A program made the translations under genes and the position numbers. The notes under the pieces were generated by a model. The model was given only the letters and a program-made list of their open reading frames with translations. It was not told the origin of the DNA and ran no database searches. DNA of 64,000 bases from assembly GCA_021323945.1 (NCBI GenBank), contig JAJPKA010000020.1:372001-436000 (forward strand), written 5' to 3'. Within the stretch, counting starts at the first letter, position 1; each line of letters starts with the position of its first letter. The DNA is from Pseudomonadota bacterium. GTDB taxonomy: Bacteria > Desulfobacterota > Binatia > Binatales > Binataceae. Positions 53,660 through 62,219 of the stretch are shown here, piece by piece.

Positions 53660-53674
53660 GCCCGCTCAGCGGGC
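53660..53674 (+). promoter_or_regulatory. hairpin in the cold-shock mRNA leader
   Basis: GCCCGC-TCA-GCGGGC forms a compact GC hairpin 60-75 bases before the cold-shock ATG. It is in the probable untranslated leader and could affect temperature-dependent translation, as known for csp leaders generally; this is inference. Confidence 0.35.
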
Positions 53675-53735
53675 GAGAGGAGCAGCGACTTGATTGCGTG
53701 AGCACGTTCGGTTCTAGCAGGAGGTTGTCGGGGGA

Positions 53736-53936
53736 ATGGCGACTGGAGTAGTTAAGTGGTTCAGTCCGAAAAAGGGCTACGGCTTCATTACCATGGAAGA
53801 CGGTCAGGAAGTCTTTGTCCATTATAGTGCGATTGACGGCAACGGCTTCCGTTCACTCGACCAGGGTGAGCAAGTCAAGTTTGAGGTTTCCCAAGGGCCC
53901 AAAGGACTCCAAGCCTCCAAAGTTGTGCGCGCGTGA
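53736..53936 (+). CDS. cold-shock domain protein
   Basis: 66 aa, one CSD. GVVKWFSPKKGYGFITMEDG carries RNP-1 (KGYGFI) and VFVHYSAI RNP-2; ends with GPKGLQASKVVRA. An RNA chaperone of CspA type. The start has AGGAGG 11 bases upstream. It stands alone, with a roughly 145-base leader after the upstream hairpin and a hairpin at 53958-53975 after it. Confidence 0.95.
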   Translation: MATGVVKWFSPKKGYGFITMEDGQEVFVHYSAIDGNGFRSLDQGEQVKFEVSQGPKGLQASKVVRA

Positions 53937-53957
53937 TTCGTGGCTCAGCGCTGCCTA

Positions 53958-53975
53958 CCGCAGTTATAGCTGCGG
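53958..53975 (+). terminator. hairpin downstream of the cold-shock gene
   Basis: CCGCAG-TTATAG-CTGCGG, a six-base-pair stem about 20 bases after the stop, followed only by GTGATTTCT. A weak intrinsic terminator candidate. Confidence 0.4.
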
Positions 53976-54088
53976 CGTGATTTCTAACAGGTAAGGTCCG
54001 GACCGGTTCCTTTTTACTCCAGCCGGCCCGGACCATCTCGTCCGTGGTGAACAATTAACCTCGAATTCCCAACGCCATCCGGAACCTC

Positions 54089-55858
54089 GTGACTGCCAGC
54101 AGGGTCTGGCGGTCAACTGTGGTTGCGGCTATAGCTTCGATTATGTTGTTCGCCATGTCGGGCCTGCCGGTTACCAGTGATCTGAATCCTCCCCAGCAAA
54201 CCGACGGGTTATGCCTAGGCTTGTCCCGGCGTGAGATTGAAATTCTGATAGCCGTTACCGGAGTTGCCTTGATCATCCGGCTCTATCTCACGGCAACGAG
54301 CTTTTGCATCTCCGGCGACGGAGTCGCCTATTTGGCGATGGCACGTGGCTTTGCCGACGGCAACTGGCAGGCGTCTCTCGCGGCGGTGTACTCACCTTTG
54401 TATCCGCTCCTGATTTCACTGATGCATAGGTGCGTTACGAGTTGGGAATTGGCCGGTGACTTGGTGTCAGCGATTCTGGGTACCGCTGCAGTGGCGACCA
54501 CTTACCTTATGACGCGCGAGGCGTTCGGCTCCCACTTGCTTGCCGTTGGAGCGGCAATCCTGCTGACCATCCACCCTGGCGCGGCCGCCTACGCCGCCTC
54601 GGTTCGCACCGAGGCCGGCTACATGTTTTTCACAACCGCTGCATGCTGGTTAATGTTCGTGGCCATAAGGAGCGAACGTGTTTGCTGGGCAATGACCGCC
54701 GGGCTGGCGGCCGGACTGGGTTATCTTTATCGGACCGAAGGAGTGGGCTTCCTGCCGTTGGGCGTGGCCCTGTTCGTTGGAACTCACTGGCTGGGCAAGA
54801 AGCTTCGGTGTCGTTCTGCTTGGCTTTCTGCGTCCGCGTTTGCTCTCAGCTTTTTAACCATCGCTGCCCCTTATATGGCTTATCTGCGAGTGGCTTCGGG
54901 CCACTGGACCGTGGGCAGGGAATTCAATGCTGCAATGATGTATGGAATGGGCGACGTTGCGCGAAATGGCGATACTTGGCGGCAGATTGGCTGGGATGCG
55001 AGTATCTCGCCGTTTCGGGCTATCTGCTCAAATCCTGAGCTCTACGCAGAAAAAGTTGCTCGATACCTTGTTGTTTCCATTTATAGCCTAGTGCAGGCAA
55101 TGGAGCCGCTATTGGTGGCCATGTGCGCGATCGGCTTGTGGGCGCGGCCCCGGATGCCAGGCGACTGGCACTTGGGATGTCCTATTGCTGTCGATCCTCT
55201 CAAAACCGGCACCGCTGCGACACCCGATGTGCTGCGAACTAGCGGTCGCCGCAGCCGCCTTTTAGAAGCCTTCCTTGGGGCGATCGTGTTGTTCTACTTC
55301 GTTGGTTTCGTGCTTTCCTATACGGGCACACGATTTATGGTACACCTCGTGCCGTTTATGCTCGGATGGGTGGCGGCTGGGATTATCTTTGTCAGCGAGA
55401 AGATCGCCCATGTGTGCAGGCTCTTAAACCCTAAAGTTGCCTATGCGCTGGTAGCCGCGCTGATTGCGATGAGCCTCCTTCCGCGAACCCTTTGGCCACT
55501 CGGCTATGATATGCGCGGTCTGCGCTCGGCCGGCATCGACATCGCGCAGCTGAAAAGGGGCTCGACAGCGGTCGCGGCACGGGATGGCCGTGTAGCCTAT
55601 TACGCGGCAGCACGGTTTATCCAGTTGCCGACGCAAGCTCCGCGTGATCTATGCGCCTGGCTGCGGGCGAAAGGTGGCGATTTCCTGATGATCGCAAGTC
55701 GTGACGAGAAGCTCTTCAACGTCGCAGGTAGTCAGCGCTGCCTCGACCTACTTAAGCGCTATCCACGTTATGGCAGCAGCTATTACGACTTGTATTGGGT
55801 AGCTTCCCATCAGGCGGATGGCTCGCGTCGATCCCGTGGAGAAACAATCCGTCGTTGA
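54089..55858 (+). CDS. multi-pass glycosyltransferase (GT39/ArnT-PMT-like), copy 1
   Basis: 589 aa, GTG start (54089); a later start is possible. Many hydrophobic helices. A periplasmic-loop acidic motif occurs early (SFCISGDGVAYLAMARGFADGNW with YSPLYPLL), then VRTEAGYMFFTTAACWLMF and YRTEGVGFLPL. These match the PMT_2/GT39 superfamily, which move a sugar from polyprenyl phosphate to lipid or protein at the outer face of the inner membrane. Overlaps the next gene by one base (TGATG), so it is coupled with the GT2 that may make its donor. Confidence 0.82.
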   Translation: MTASRVWRSTVVAAIASIMLFAMSGLPVTSDLNPPQQTDGLCLGLSRREIEILIAVTGVALIIRLYLTATSFCISGDGVAYLAMARGFADGNWQASLAAVYSPLYPLLISLMHRCVTSWELAGDLVSAILGTAAVATTYLMTREAFGSHLLAVGAAILLTIHPGAAAYAASVRTEAGYMFFTTAACWLMFVAIRSERVCWAMTAGLAAGLGYLYRTEGVGFLPLGVALFVGTHWLGKKLRCRSAWLSASAFALSFLTIAAPYMAYLRVASGHWTVGREFNAAMMYGMGDVARNGDTWRQIGWDASISPFRAICSNPELYAEKVARYLVVSIYSLVQAMEPLLVAMCAIGLWARPRMPGDWHLGCPIAVDPLKTGTAATPDVLRTSGRRSRLLEAFLGAIVLFYFVGFVLSYTGTRFMVHLVPFMLGWVAAGIIFVSEKIAHVCRLLNPKVAYALVAALIAMSLLPRTLWPLGYDMRGLRSAGIDIAQLKRGSTAVAARDGRVAYYAAARFIQLPTQAPRDLCAWLRAKGGDFLMIASRDEKLFNVAGSQRCLDLLKRYPRYGSSYYDLYWVASHQADGSRRSRGETIRR

Positions 55859-56892
55859 TGATGAGCCAAATCAACCGGCCGGAAGCGAGTCTTGTCTCGA
55901 CAGCTGCTGCTAACCATTTGTCTCGCGGCCAAATCGAGCTGTCGGTCATCGTTCCTATTCACAATGAAAACGCCGGTCTAAAGGAATTCTTCGCTCGCCT
56001 GGTTCCGGTCCTTGAAGGGCTGCACCTAACCTACGAGATTATCTGCGTAGACGACGGCAGTGATGACGGAAGCCTCGAGCTGCTACTCGCGATTCGTGAG
56101 CAATTGCCGAATCTTAAGGTACTAAGCCTCTCGCGCAATTTCGGCAAGGACGTAGCGCTCACTGCCGGGTTTGAACACGTGAGCGGAGCGGCTGCGGTGC
56201 CGATTGATGCAGACTTGCAGGATCCCCCCGAGTTGATTCCACAGCTGGTGGCGAAATGGCGCGAGGGATTCGATGTAGTATACGCTACTCGCGCCCGCCG
56301 TGACGAAGAGAGCCTTCTGCGGCGCTTCTCGGCCAAGTATTTTTACCGCTTATTCGACCTGATCACCGACATTCCCATACCGCCTGACACCGGTGACTTT
56401 CGCCTGCTCGATCGCCGAGTCGTCGACGTTCTGGTTCGTCTGCCTGAGCGGACACGCTTCATGAAAGGTTTGTTTGCCTGGGTCGGGTTTCGGCAGACCG
56501 CCGTGGTTTACGACCGGCCGGAGCGGCACGCTGGACGGACGAACTGGACCTATTGGCGCTTGTGGAATTTTGCGCTGGATGCAATCACGTCGTTTAGCTC
56601 AGTGCCGCTTAAGATATGGAGCTACGTCGGCGTGGCGGTTTCGATTTTCGCCTTTCTTTATGCCTTATTTTTGGCGGGGCTGACCCTGATTCGAGGGGTG
56701 GTCGTACCCGGGTATGCTTCGATCATGGTCGCAGTATTGTTTTTGGGTGGCGTTCAGTTAATAACCCTGGGAATTGTCGGCGAATATCTCGCACGCGTCT
56801 ATAACGAGGTTAAAGGGCGGCCACTCTATTTGCTTCGCGGACGCTGGGGCTTCATCGACGACGCCTCTGACCGTCACCATCCCCCGAGGTAA
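55858..56892 (+). CDS. GT2 polyprenyl-phosphate glycosyltransferase (DPM1/GtrB/ArnC-like)
   Basis: 344 aa from ATG 55858, which overlaps the previous stop (55861 also possible). GT-A domain: LSVIVPIHNENAGLKEFFARL, CVDDGSDDGS, LSRNFGKDVALTAGFEH, IDADLQDPPELI (DxD) and GDFRLLDRRVVDVL; two C-terminal membrane helices (about 265-290 and 295-320). These are the hallmarks of enzymes that load a sugar (often glucose, mannose or Ara4N) on undecaprenyl phosphate. Next to two GT39 proteins, it likely supplies them. Confidence 0.93.
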   Translation: MMSQINRPEASLVSTAAANHLSRGQIELSVIVPIHNENAGLKEFFARLVPVLEGLHLTYEIICVDDGSDDGSLELLLAIREQLPNLKVLSLSRNFGKDVALTAGFEHVSGAAAVPIDADLQDPPELIPQLVAKWREGFDVVYATRARRDEESLLRRFSAKYFYRLFDLITDIPIPPDTGDFRLLDRRVVDVLVRLPERTRFMKGLFAWVGFRQTAVVYDRPERHAGRTNWTYWRLWNFALDAITSFSSVPLKIWSYVGVAVSIFAFLYALFLAGLTLIRGVVVPGYASIMVAVLFLGGVQLITLGIVGEYLARVYNEVKGRPLYLLRGRWGFIDDASDRHHPPR

Positions 56893-56938
56893 ACCCATGG
56901 CTGCACCTGCCCCGGGTCGCGCGCGCATTTAAACCTGA

Positions 56939-57673
56939 ATGGACGCTGAGCTCTATCCGCAAGTTGCTGCTTTGGAAGACGCTCATTGGTGGTTTGTCGG
57001 GCGACGAGCGATTTGCGCGCAGTTGCTCGACCGGATTGTGTTGCCGGCCGATGCGCTAATCCTTGATGTGGGCTGTGGCACCGGCGGAAATTTTTCGATG
57101 CTCGCGCGACGTGGTCAGCTTTATGCAATTGATCCGGATGCTTCGGCGCTTCGCTTTGCGGCGGCGCGAGGATTGGCGCGGCTGGCGCGCGGCTGCTTGC
57201 CGTCCGAGTTCCCATTCACCCCCTCGCGTTTCCATCTGGTCGTCATGACCGACGTATTGGAGCATCTGGATGACGACCTAGGCTCTCTGCGCACCGTGGC
57301 TTCAAGCCTGGTACCCGGCGGATGGCTGCTGACCACAGTGCCTGCGTTTAACTGGCTGTGGAGTCAACACGATGTCGCTCATCATCACCGGCGCCGTTAT
57401 CGGGCGGCAGGGCTGCGCAGCCTGCTCACGGCGGCGGGTTTCAAAATCGACTTCCTGAGCTATTACAACTCCCTCTTGTTCCCAGCCATCGCCCTTGTGC
57501 GACTATTGCAGAATGTTTGCCCGATCGTGCGCAAGAATCGTGCGCACGACCTCACGATGCCGTGGCGATACACAAACTCAGTCTTATTCCGGATTTTCTC
57601 TTTGGAGCGGTTCCTGCTCGGTCGGTTTCGCCTGCCGCTGGGGGTTTCGCTAATCGCGCTCGCACGAATTTGA
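56939..57673 (+). CDS. class I SAM-dependent methyltransferase
   Basis: 244 aa. Motif I ILDVGCGTGGNFSML, motif II/IV region VVMTDVLEHLDDDLGSL, LVPGGWLLTTVPAFNWLW, then the typical HDVAHHHRRRYRAAGLRSLLTAAGF. A C-terminal hydrophobic stretch (YYNSLLFPAIALVRLLQNV) is common in glycan or lipid-associated members. It sits between GT2 and the second GT39 gene, 7 bases before the latter, so is likely to act on a sugar or lipid intermediate of the same pathway. Confidence 0.9.
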   Translation: MDAELYPQVAALEDAHWWFVGRRAICAQLLDRIVLPADALILDVGCGTGGNFSMLARRGQLYAIDPDASALRFAAARGLARLARGCLPSEFPFTPSRFHLVVMTDVLEHLDDDLGSLRTVASSLVPGGWLLTTVPAFNWLWSQHDVAHHHRRRYRAAGLRSLLTAAGFKIDFLSYYNSLLFPAIALVRLLQNVCPIVRKNRAHDLTMPWRYTNSVLFRIFSLERFLLGRFRLPLGVSLIALARI

Positions 57674-57680
57674 GTTTAGA

Positions 57681-59432
57681 TTGCGCGTGCGTATTCTTTG
57701 GACGAAATCCCGACGCTTCCAATCGTTGCTTCAATCGATCCTCCTATTCCTGACCGCTTCGGGCTTTCTCTTCAGTCTGGCGCCATCGGCCCCATTCACC
57801 AAGGAGCTCGGTGTGTGCGAGTCGGGTGCCGTTCGGGACGTGCTCGCGGGCAACTTAATTTTACCGCGCTTTTTGCCCGGTCCGATTGTCCATGTACCGC
57901 CCCTCTACTGGTGGCTGGCGGCTTTATGCGTGAAGGCGGTTGGATGGAACGAACTGGCGTTGCGCGTGCCTTCTCTAGTCGCAGCGGCACTGACTTGCGC
58001 CATTGTGTTTGCTTGGACCAGCAAGACGATCGGAAAGCGCCCTGGTTTGTGGGCCGCTGGTGCTTTATTGTTCTGCCATTTTTTTCTTGATGCAGCCCGT
58101 CAGCCACGGATGGATTCGCTGCTTACGTTATTCGTCAGCGCTGCGGCACTCAGTCTTGAACGAGCACTTTGCGCGGCAGCCCAACCACGGCCTGCATGGT
58201 GGTATTTTGCCGCTGCTGGGGCGATGGGCCTGGGAGCATTGAGTAAGGGCATCCTCGGTGTCGCGTTGCCCGGCGCGGTGGTGGCGCTCTTCGTGACGAC
58301 ACGCCGTCGATTCCGCGACTTGCTTGGCCCCGCGATGATCACCGCATTTCTCGCGGCTTCAGGGATCGGGCTTGCCTGGTATGTTGCCGCTTACCGACTT
58401 GGTGGGAGCAAATTCCTTGAATGGCAATTGCGAATGAATCTCTGGAGCCGGTTTGTGCCAGCCTCTGCGGGTGGTGCGCAGTACTGCGTTCATCCTTTCT
58501 GGTATTTCATACCGCACGTGCTGAGTGGATTTCTACCATGGAGCTTGTATCTGCCCGCGTTTGTTTTGGCGGTATGGCCTTCGGGCGAGCGCAAATTGCC
58601 GGAACCAATCGTGTACGCGATATGCTGGTTTGCGGCCTTGTTTATCTTTTTTTCCTCCTCACATGGCAAATGTCTTATCTATGTCTTGCCGGTGTTTCCG
58701 CCGCTGGCGATTCTTGTTGGGTGGACGGTCGAACAAGCCGGCGCCGCGTTCAGCGACCGGAGATGGGTTCGGCAAGTCTTCGCCAGCGGTGCTGTCTGTG
58801 TAGCGTTAGGCATCACGAGTCTGGTGGCAATGGCATTCGCCCTCGTTGGTCATGGCATGCCGACAAACTGGGCGATGCGGTTGCATTCCACTGACCGACG
58901 CTTCCTCGAACTTCTTGCCCGACAGGGACTTGCCTCGGAACTGGTTATTTGGGGAGGGTTGTCAATTTTGGGTTGCGCAGCGATTTTACTCGGCGTCATA
59001 CGAAGAATGGCCACCATTGAGGCTGCCGGTACGCTGATGGTGGCGGCGATCGGGGGATGGTTTTGGTTCGCGGTTATGAACCCCGCGTTGGCTCGCGCCG
59101 AAACCCTGAGAAACTTCGCACTTCAGGCTGACCGTGTGGTTCCTGCCGGCGCCCCGATCGATCACTTTGGGCTTGGTGACTGCGAGTTGAACTTCTATTG
59201 CTCTCGCCCACTCAGGCCAATTTCTGAGATTTCGTGCGCAGGCCAGGACAGGAGTGATCGCTACATTTTGATCCGCGAGGTCGATTTTAAGGCACTTCCT
59301 GACGCACGGCGCCGATGCTTCACAATCGAATTGCGCGCGACCCCCGACGACAGCGTCGGTGCTCGTCTGCTGTTAAGGCGCACCGCAGCTGACGAGTCGG
59401 CGCGCAGTTTACACAGTCGCCCGTCCTTGTAG
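57681..59432 (+). CDS. multi-pass glycosyltransferase (GT39/ArnT-like), copy 2
   Basis: 583 aa. ArnT-like features: GVCESGAVRDVLAGNLILPRFLPGP and PPLYWWLAALCVKAVGWNELALRVPSLVAAAL, then QPRMDSLLTLFVSAAALS, FSSSHGKCLIYVLPVFPPLAILVG. ArnT family members transfer a polyprenyl-linked amino sugar to lipid A or another acceptor. The C-terminal 130 residues are a soluble periplasmic domain. It begins 7 bases after the methyltransferase gene; convergent with a methyltransferase at 59483. Confidence 0.87.
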   Translation: MRVRILWTKSRRFQSLLQSILLFLTASGFLFSLAPSAPFTKELGVCESGAVRDVLAGNLILPRFLPGPIVHVPPLYWWLAALCVKAVGWNELALRVPSLVAAALTCAIVFAWTSKTIGKRPGLWAAGALLFCHFFLDAARQPRMDSLLTLFVSAAALSLERALCAAAQPRPAWWYFAAAGAMGLGALSKGILGVALPGAVVALFVTTRRRFRDLLGPAMITAFLAASGIGLAWYVAAYRLGGSKFLEWQLRMNLWSRFVPASAGGAQYCVHPFWYFIPHVLSGFLPWSLYLPAFVLAVWPSGERKLPEPIVYAICWFAALFIFFSSSHGKCLIYVLPVFPPLAILVGWTVEQAGAAFSDRRWVRQVFASGAVCVALGITSLVAMAFALVGHGMPTNWAMRLHSTDRRFLELLARQGLASELVIWGGLSILGCAAILLGVIRRMATIEAAGTLMVAAIGGWFWFAVMNPALARAETLRNFALQADRVVPAGAPIDHFGLGDCELNFYCSRPLRPISEISCAGQDRSDRYILIREVDFKALPDARRRCFTIELRATPDDSVGARLLLRRTAADESARSLHSRPSL

Positions 59433-59482
59433 TACTCGGGTGACCCGTTCTACTCGACTGGCATCTTTACGTCGCGGCCTGG

Positions 59483-60247
59483 TCAGGATTGAGCGACATA
59501 ATACTGGGTCCACAACATCCAACTAAGCGGACCTCGACGCAACCGCTGTTCCAACCATCGCGCGAAACGCATCCCCGCAGGTCCCGCGAACTCGGCTATC
59601 AGTGGAAGATAAAGGCCTGACTTAAATTGCTGGCGAATCCGGAAACCCGCACCTTCCAGGGCATCACGCATTTGTCGACCGGTCATGAGACTGATATGGC
59701 CGGTTTCAAGTACCGGCTCAGCATAAATGCGGCGAACCAGCTCGATAATCCCGGGCATGAACGCCACCTTGCAGGTGAGCTCCATCAGACTATAACGTTG
59801 GGGCGTTGACACAAGAACCAGGCCCCCAGGCGCGATTACCCGCCGGATACCGTCGATTGCACGGCGCGGATCGGCGATGTGCTCCAAGACCTCGCTGCAA
59901 ACCACGAGATCAAAGCTGCGTTCAGGCAACCGAGTATCGGTGATGTCATCGATCAAAAGCCGTACATTGTCCAGGCCGGCAACCTGGGCTCGAGCGTGGT
60001 CGATCTGGTAGTCGTTCAGATCAGTCGCATACACCTCGTCATAATGAGAGGCCAGCGTCTTCAGGTAGATGCCCGCACCAAAACCGACCTCCAAAGCCCG
60101 TCCCGGTCTCTCTTGCGCACATTCGGCAATCCTGGCCATGATCCAGTCGCGGCGGGTGCAGTGAAGCCAACGGCGCGTTGGATTGCGCGAATTATATAAC
60201 GTCTCGTACAAGTCGACCCGTTGTGCTTCCGGTGTTTGTGCGCCCAT
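59483..60247 (-). CDS. class I SAM-dependent methyltransferase (methyltransf_11 type)
   Basis: 254 aa. Motif I ALEVGFGAGIYLKTLASHYD, then LLIDDITDTRLPERSFDLVVCSEVLEHI and PGGLVLVSTPQRYSLMEL. The C-terminal half is longer and hydrophobic, like glycolipid or quinone-type methyltransferases. Convergent with the second GT39 gene and thus possibly a border member of the glycan locus. No specific substrate. Confidence 0.88.
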   Translation of the reverse strand: MGAQTPEAQRVDLYETLYNSRNPTRRWLHCTRRDWIMARIAECAQERPGRALEVGFGAGIYLKTLASHYDEVYATDLNDYQIDHARAQVAGLDNVRLLIDDITDTRLPERSFDLVVCSEVLEHIADPRRAIDGIRRVIAPGGLVLVSTPQRYSLMELTCKVAFMPGIIELVRRIYAEPVLETGHISLMTGRQMRDALEGAGFRIRQQFKSGLYLPLIAEFAGPAGMRFARWLEQRLRRGPLSWMLWTQYYVAQS

Positions 60248-60418
60248 CTTAAGGGAGCATCGAGGTTGTCGAGCCCATCACGAATATTAGCCAAATGGCA
60301 ATTCAGCCGAAGTACGACATAGCTACGTGGCCAGGGATTAGTCGAAAGGCACGATCGAGGCGGCGCTTTTCGAACGATTTTAGACGCGCGGTGGGCAGGT
60401 CCTGTCGTAAGCCGACGC

Positions 60419-60453
60419 GCCGATGGCCTGCCGAAAGCTGGCAGGCCATCGGC
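60419..60453. repeat. perfect 14-base inverted repeat with 7-base loop
   Basis: GCCGATGGCCTGCC, loop GAAAGCT, then its exact reverse complement. It starts just downstream of the cupin gene (minus strand) but lacks a T-tract, so it is either a Rho-assisted or non-intrinsic hairpin, or a REP-like palindromic element. No second copy was found by eye. Confidence 0.75.
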
Positions 60454-60461
60454 CTGCGAGT

Positions 60462-60899
60462 TCAGCGCTCTGGTGGCGCGAAGATCGTTAGACCGAACAA
60501 CGGTTCATTGCCGGTGCGCAGTGTGTGCATAGCACCTGCCGGAATTGTCAAAACGTCACCGGCCTTGATCTCCTGCTCTCTGCCGGAGACGCGTGCGGTC
60601 GCGCGGCCGTCAATGACGTAGATTATCTGATCGCCACGATGGCTGTTTTCGCGGTCGTTGTGGAAGTTGGCCGGAATAGTAAACACCATTGATTCGGTTT
60701 GCGGGGTCTTCGCCAGATTGCGGGCTGATGGCTTGTCGGGATTGCCCCGATGAGCGAATACATTTTCAACTCCGAGCCCTGCGCCTCCATTGCTGCCACC
60801 CGCCAGTTCCATCATCTGTTGCTCGAACAGTTCGTCCGAGATCAAGCCCTTGCGATAAGCCTTAAGTAGCTGCCGCACCTCGAAATCCTTGTTCGCCAT
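60462..60899 (-). CDS. cupin-domain protein
   Basis: 145 aa from ATG 60899 with GGAGGAC upstream. The N-terminal 45 residues are helical (RQLLKAYRKGLISDELFEQQMMELA); the cupin barrel follows, with HRGDQIIYVIDGRATARVSG as motif 1 and AGDVLTIPAGAMHTLRTG as motif 2. Histidine and glutamate-like ligands are partly present (HRG, MHTL), which would bind a metal. Function not assigned; possibly a small-molecule isomerase or sensor. The upstream gap to the PAP2 gene is about 200 bases. Confidence 0.8.
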   Translation of the reverse strand: MANKDFEVRQLLKAYRKGLISDELFEQQMMELAGGSNGGAGLGVENVFAHRGNPDKPSARNLAKTPQTESMVFTIPANFHNDRENSHRGDQIIYVIDGRATARVSGREQEIKAGDVLTIPAGAMHTLRTGNEPLFGLTIFAPPER

Positions 60900-61100
60900 T
60901 TGATTGTCCTCCGTCTGTCTTTCGCGCCGAAACAACCACCGTGAATCAACCGACCCATATCACGGATGCCGACGAACCCGCTACGCCAAGAAAGCGACAG
61001 AAAATAAGCCTGCCACGACCAAGGCGCTTATCGCTCGCAGCCTAATGCGCAACAGGTGGCGACATCGGTAAACATCGTGGTCTCGGTCCTGACCGAGTGG

Positions 61101-61970
61101 CTACCAGCGATATGAGATGCCAATCCCCAGGGACGAAATGGTGCCTGGCCGCGGGCCGTTGAGCGGAAAAATTCGCCATCGCTCTGGGGATAACGCCTGC
61201 CGCTTGTGCAACCACAGCAGGGCTTTCGCCGTCGTCCAGCCCAATAGCGCGCCCCCTATTACATCTGAGAACCACTGGGAGTTGTTACCGGTCAGGGTGA
61301 ATCCCTCGAGCAAGACCAGTGAATATAGCGGGATAGCGACGTACCATCGATCGCCGTAGTATGCGCTCGTGCCGGTTGCTAGCGCCGATTCAATCACCGC
61401 GTCCTGGGCTGTGAAGGACTTTCCTCCGGCAAAGAAAGCGGTGGAACTGCGCGTCTGAAAGGGACGCAACCTGCCGGTTGCTCGTTCCACCAGCTCGTTA
61501 ATTGCTACCGCCAATCCGGCTGCTTCCACCCCGGTCAGCGCATCGCGGCGGGCCACCGGATCATCGATGTAATAGCCATAAAGACCCGTTCCGGCCACTG
61601 CGCTGATGAGCATCGCGTAGCTGAGGCTCTCCATTATGTCATGGGCGCTATGCGCCAAATGACCTTGCTCGGTCTGGATCGTTTTGTCGAGTCCGAAGGA
61701 AGCTCCCCATACAACCCCGGCCACACCGAGGTCGAGATAAAACCTGCTTGAGCGCAATGGGCTCTGGGCGGCGGCTGCGTACAACGGTGCCGTCAGAACG
61801 TCTTCGACGTCCAGTTGCATACTGTCGATTAACCAACGTGAATCGTCGAAGACCTCGTGACCGATTTTTGAAAATGTCGGAGGAGGTGGGAAAGCCGTCA
61901 CCGTCCCGACCGTCAGCAGCACGAGCAAAACGCATCCAGGAGCAGCGTAAACGATGCCGAAAAGCCGCAT
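61101..61970 (-). CDS. PAP2-like membrane protein lacking canonical catalytic histidines
   Basis: 289 aa from ATG 61970, where AGGAGG is ideally placed; an ATG at 62030 lacks it. Residues 1-27 look like a signal peptide (VLLVLLTVGTVTAF). PAP2 layout is recognisable: ELVERATGRLRPF for the Arg-Pro motif, GGKSFTAQDAVIESALATGTS where PSGH is expected, and NNSQWFSDVIGGALLG where an H-x-SDVxxG motif is expected. The first histidine is Phe and the second is Gln or Trp, so phosphatase activity is doubtful. It may be a structural or carrier-type relative. Confidence 0.8.
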   Translation of the reverse strand: MRLFGIVYAAPGCVLLVLLTVGTVTAFPPPPTFSKIGHEVFDDSRWLIDSMQLDVEDVLTAPLYAAAAQSPLRSSRFYLDLGVAGVVWGASFGLDKTIQTEQGHLAHSAHDIMESLSYAMLISAVAGTGLYGYYIDDPVARRDALTGVEAAGLAVAINELVERATGRLRPFQTRSSTAFFAGGKSFTAQDAVIESALATGTSAYYGDRWYVAIPLYSLVLLEGFTLTGNNSQWFSDVIGGALLGWTTAKALLWLHKRQALSPERWRIFPLNGPRPGTISSLGIGISYRW

Positions 61971-62094
61971 CGGAGACCTCCTGCTTGGACGGGGCGTCGA
62001 TCGGTCGGGCGATGTATTAACCATCTCCAATTAGCGGCGTTAGTCAAGCGCTGCGCGAGCAGCAACTATGGACTCGAACGTGGTGGTGCACTAA

Positions 62095-62136
62095 TGGCCG
62101 AGCATGAGAGGCACCCTCTGACCTGATGCTCGGCCA
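62095..62136. repeat. nested inverted repeat between PAP2-like and msrA genes
   Basis: TGGCCGAGCAT and its exact reverse complement ATGCTCGGCCA enclose an inner AGAGG-CAC-CCTCT hairpin, making a cruciform of about 42 bases. It lies in the divergent promoter region, where a terminator for those two genes is not expected. Possible operator or REP-like element. Confidence 0.7.
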
Positions 62137-62219
62137 CTCAGAACGCGGTTGTAGAGCGTCACGCCCGGGGTCTTGCGCACAATAGACATCCGGGGGAATT
62201 CCGGAATATTCTGAGGATT

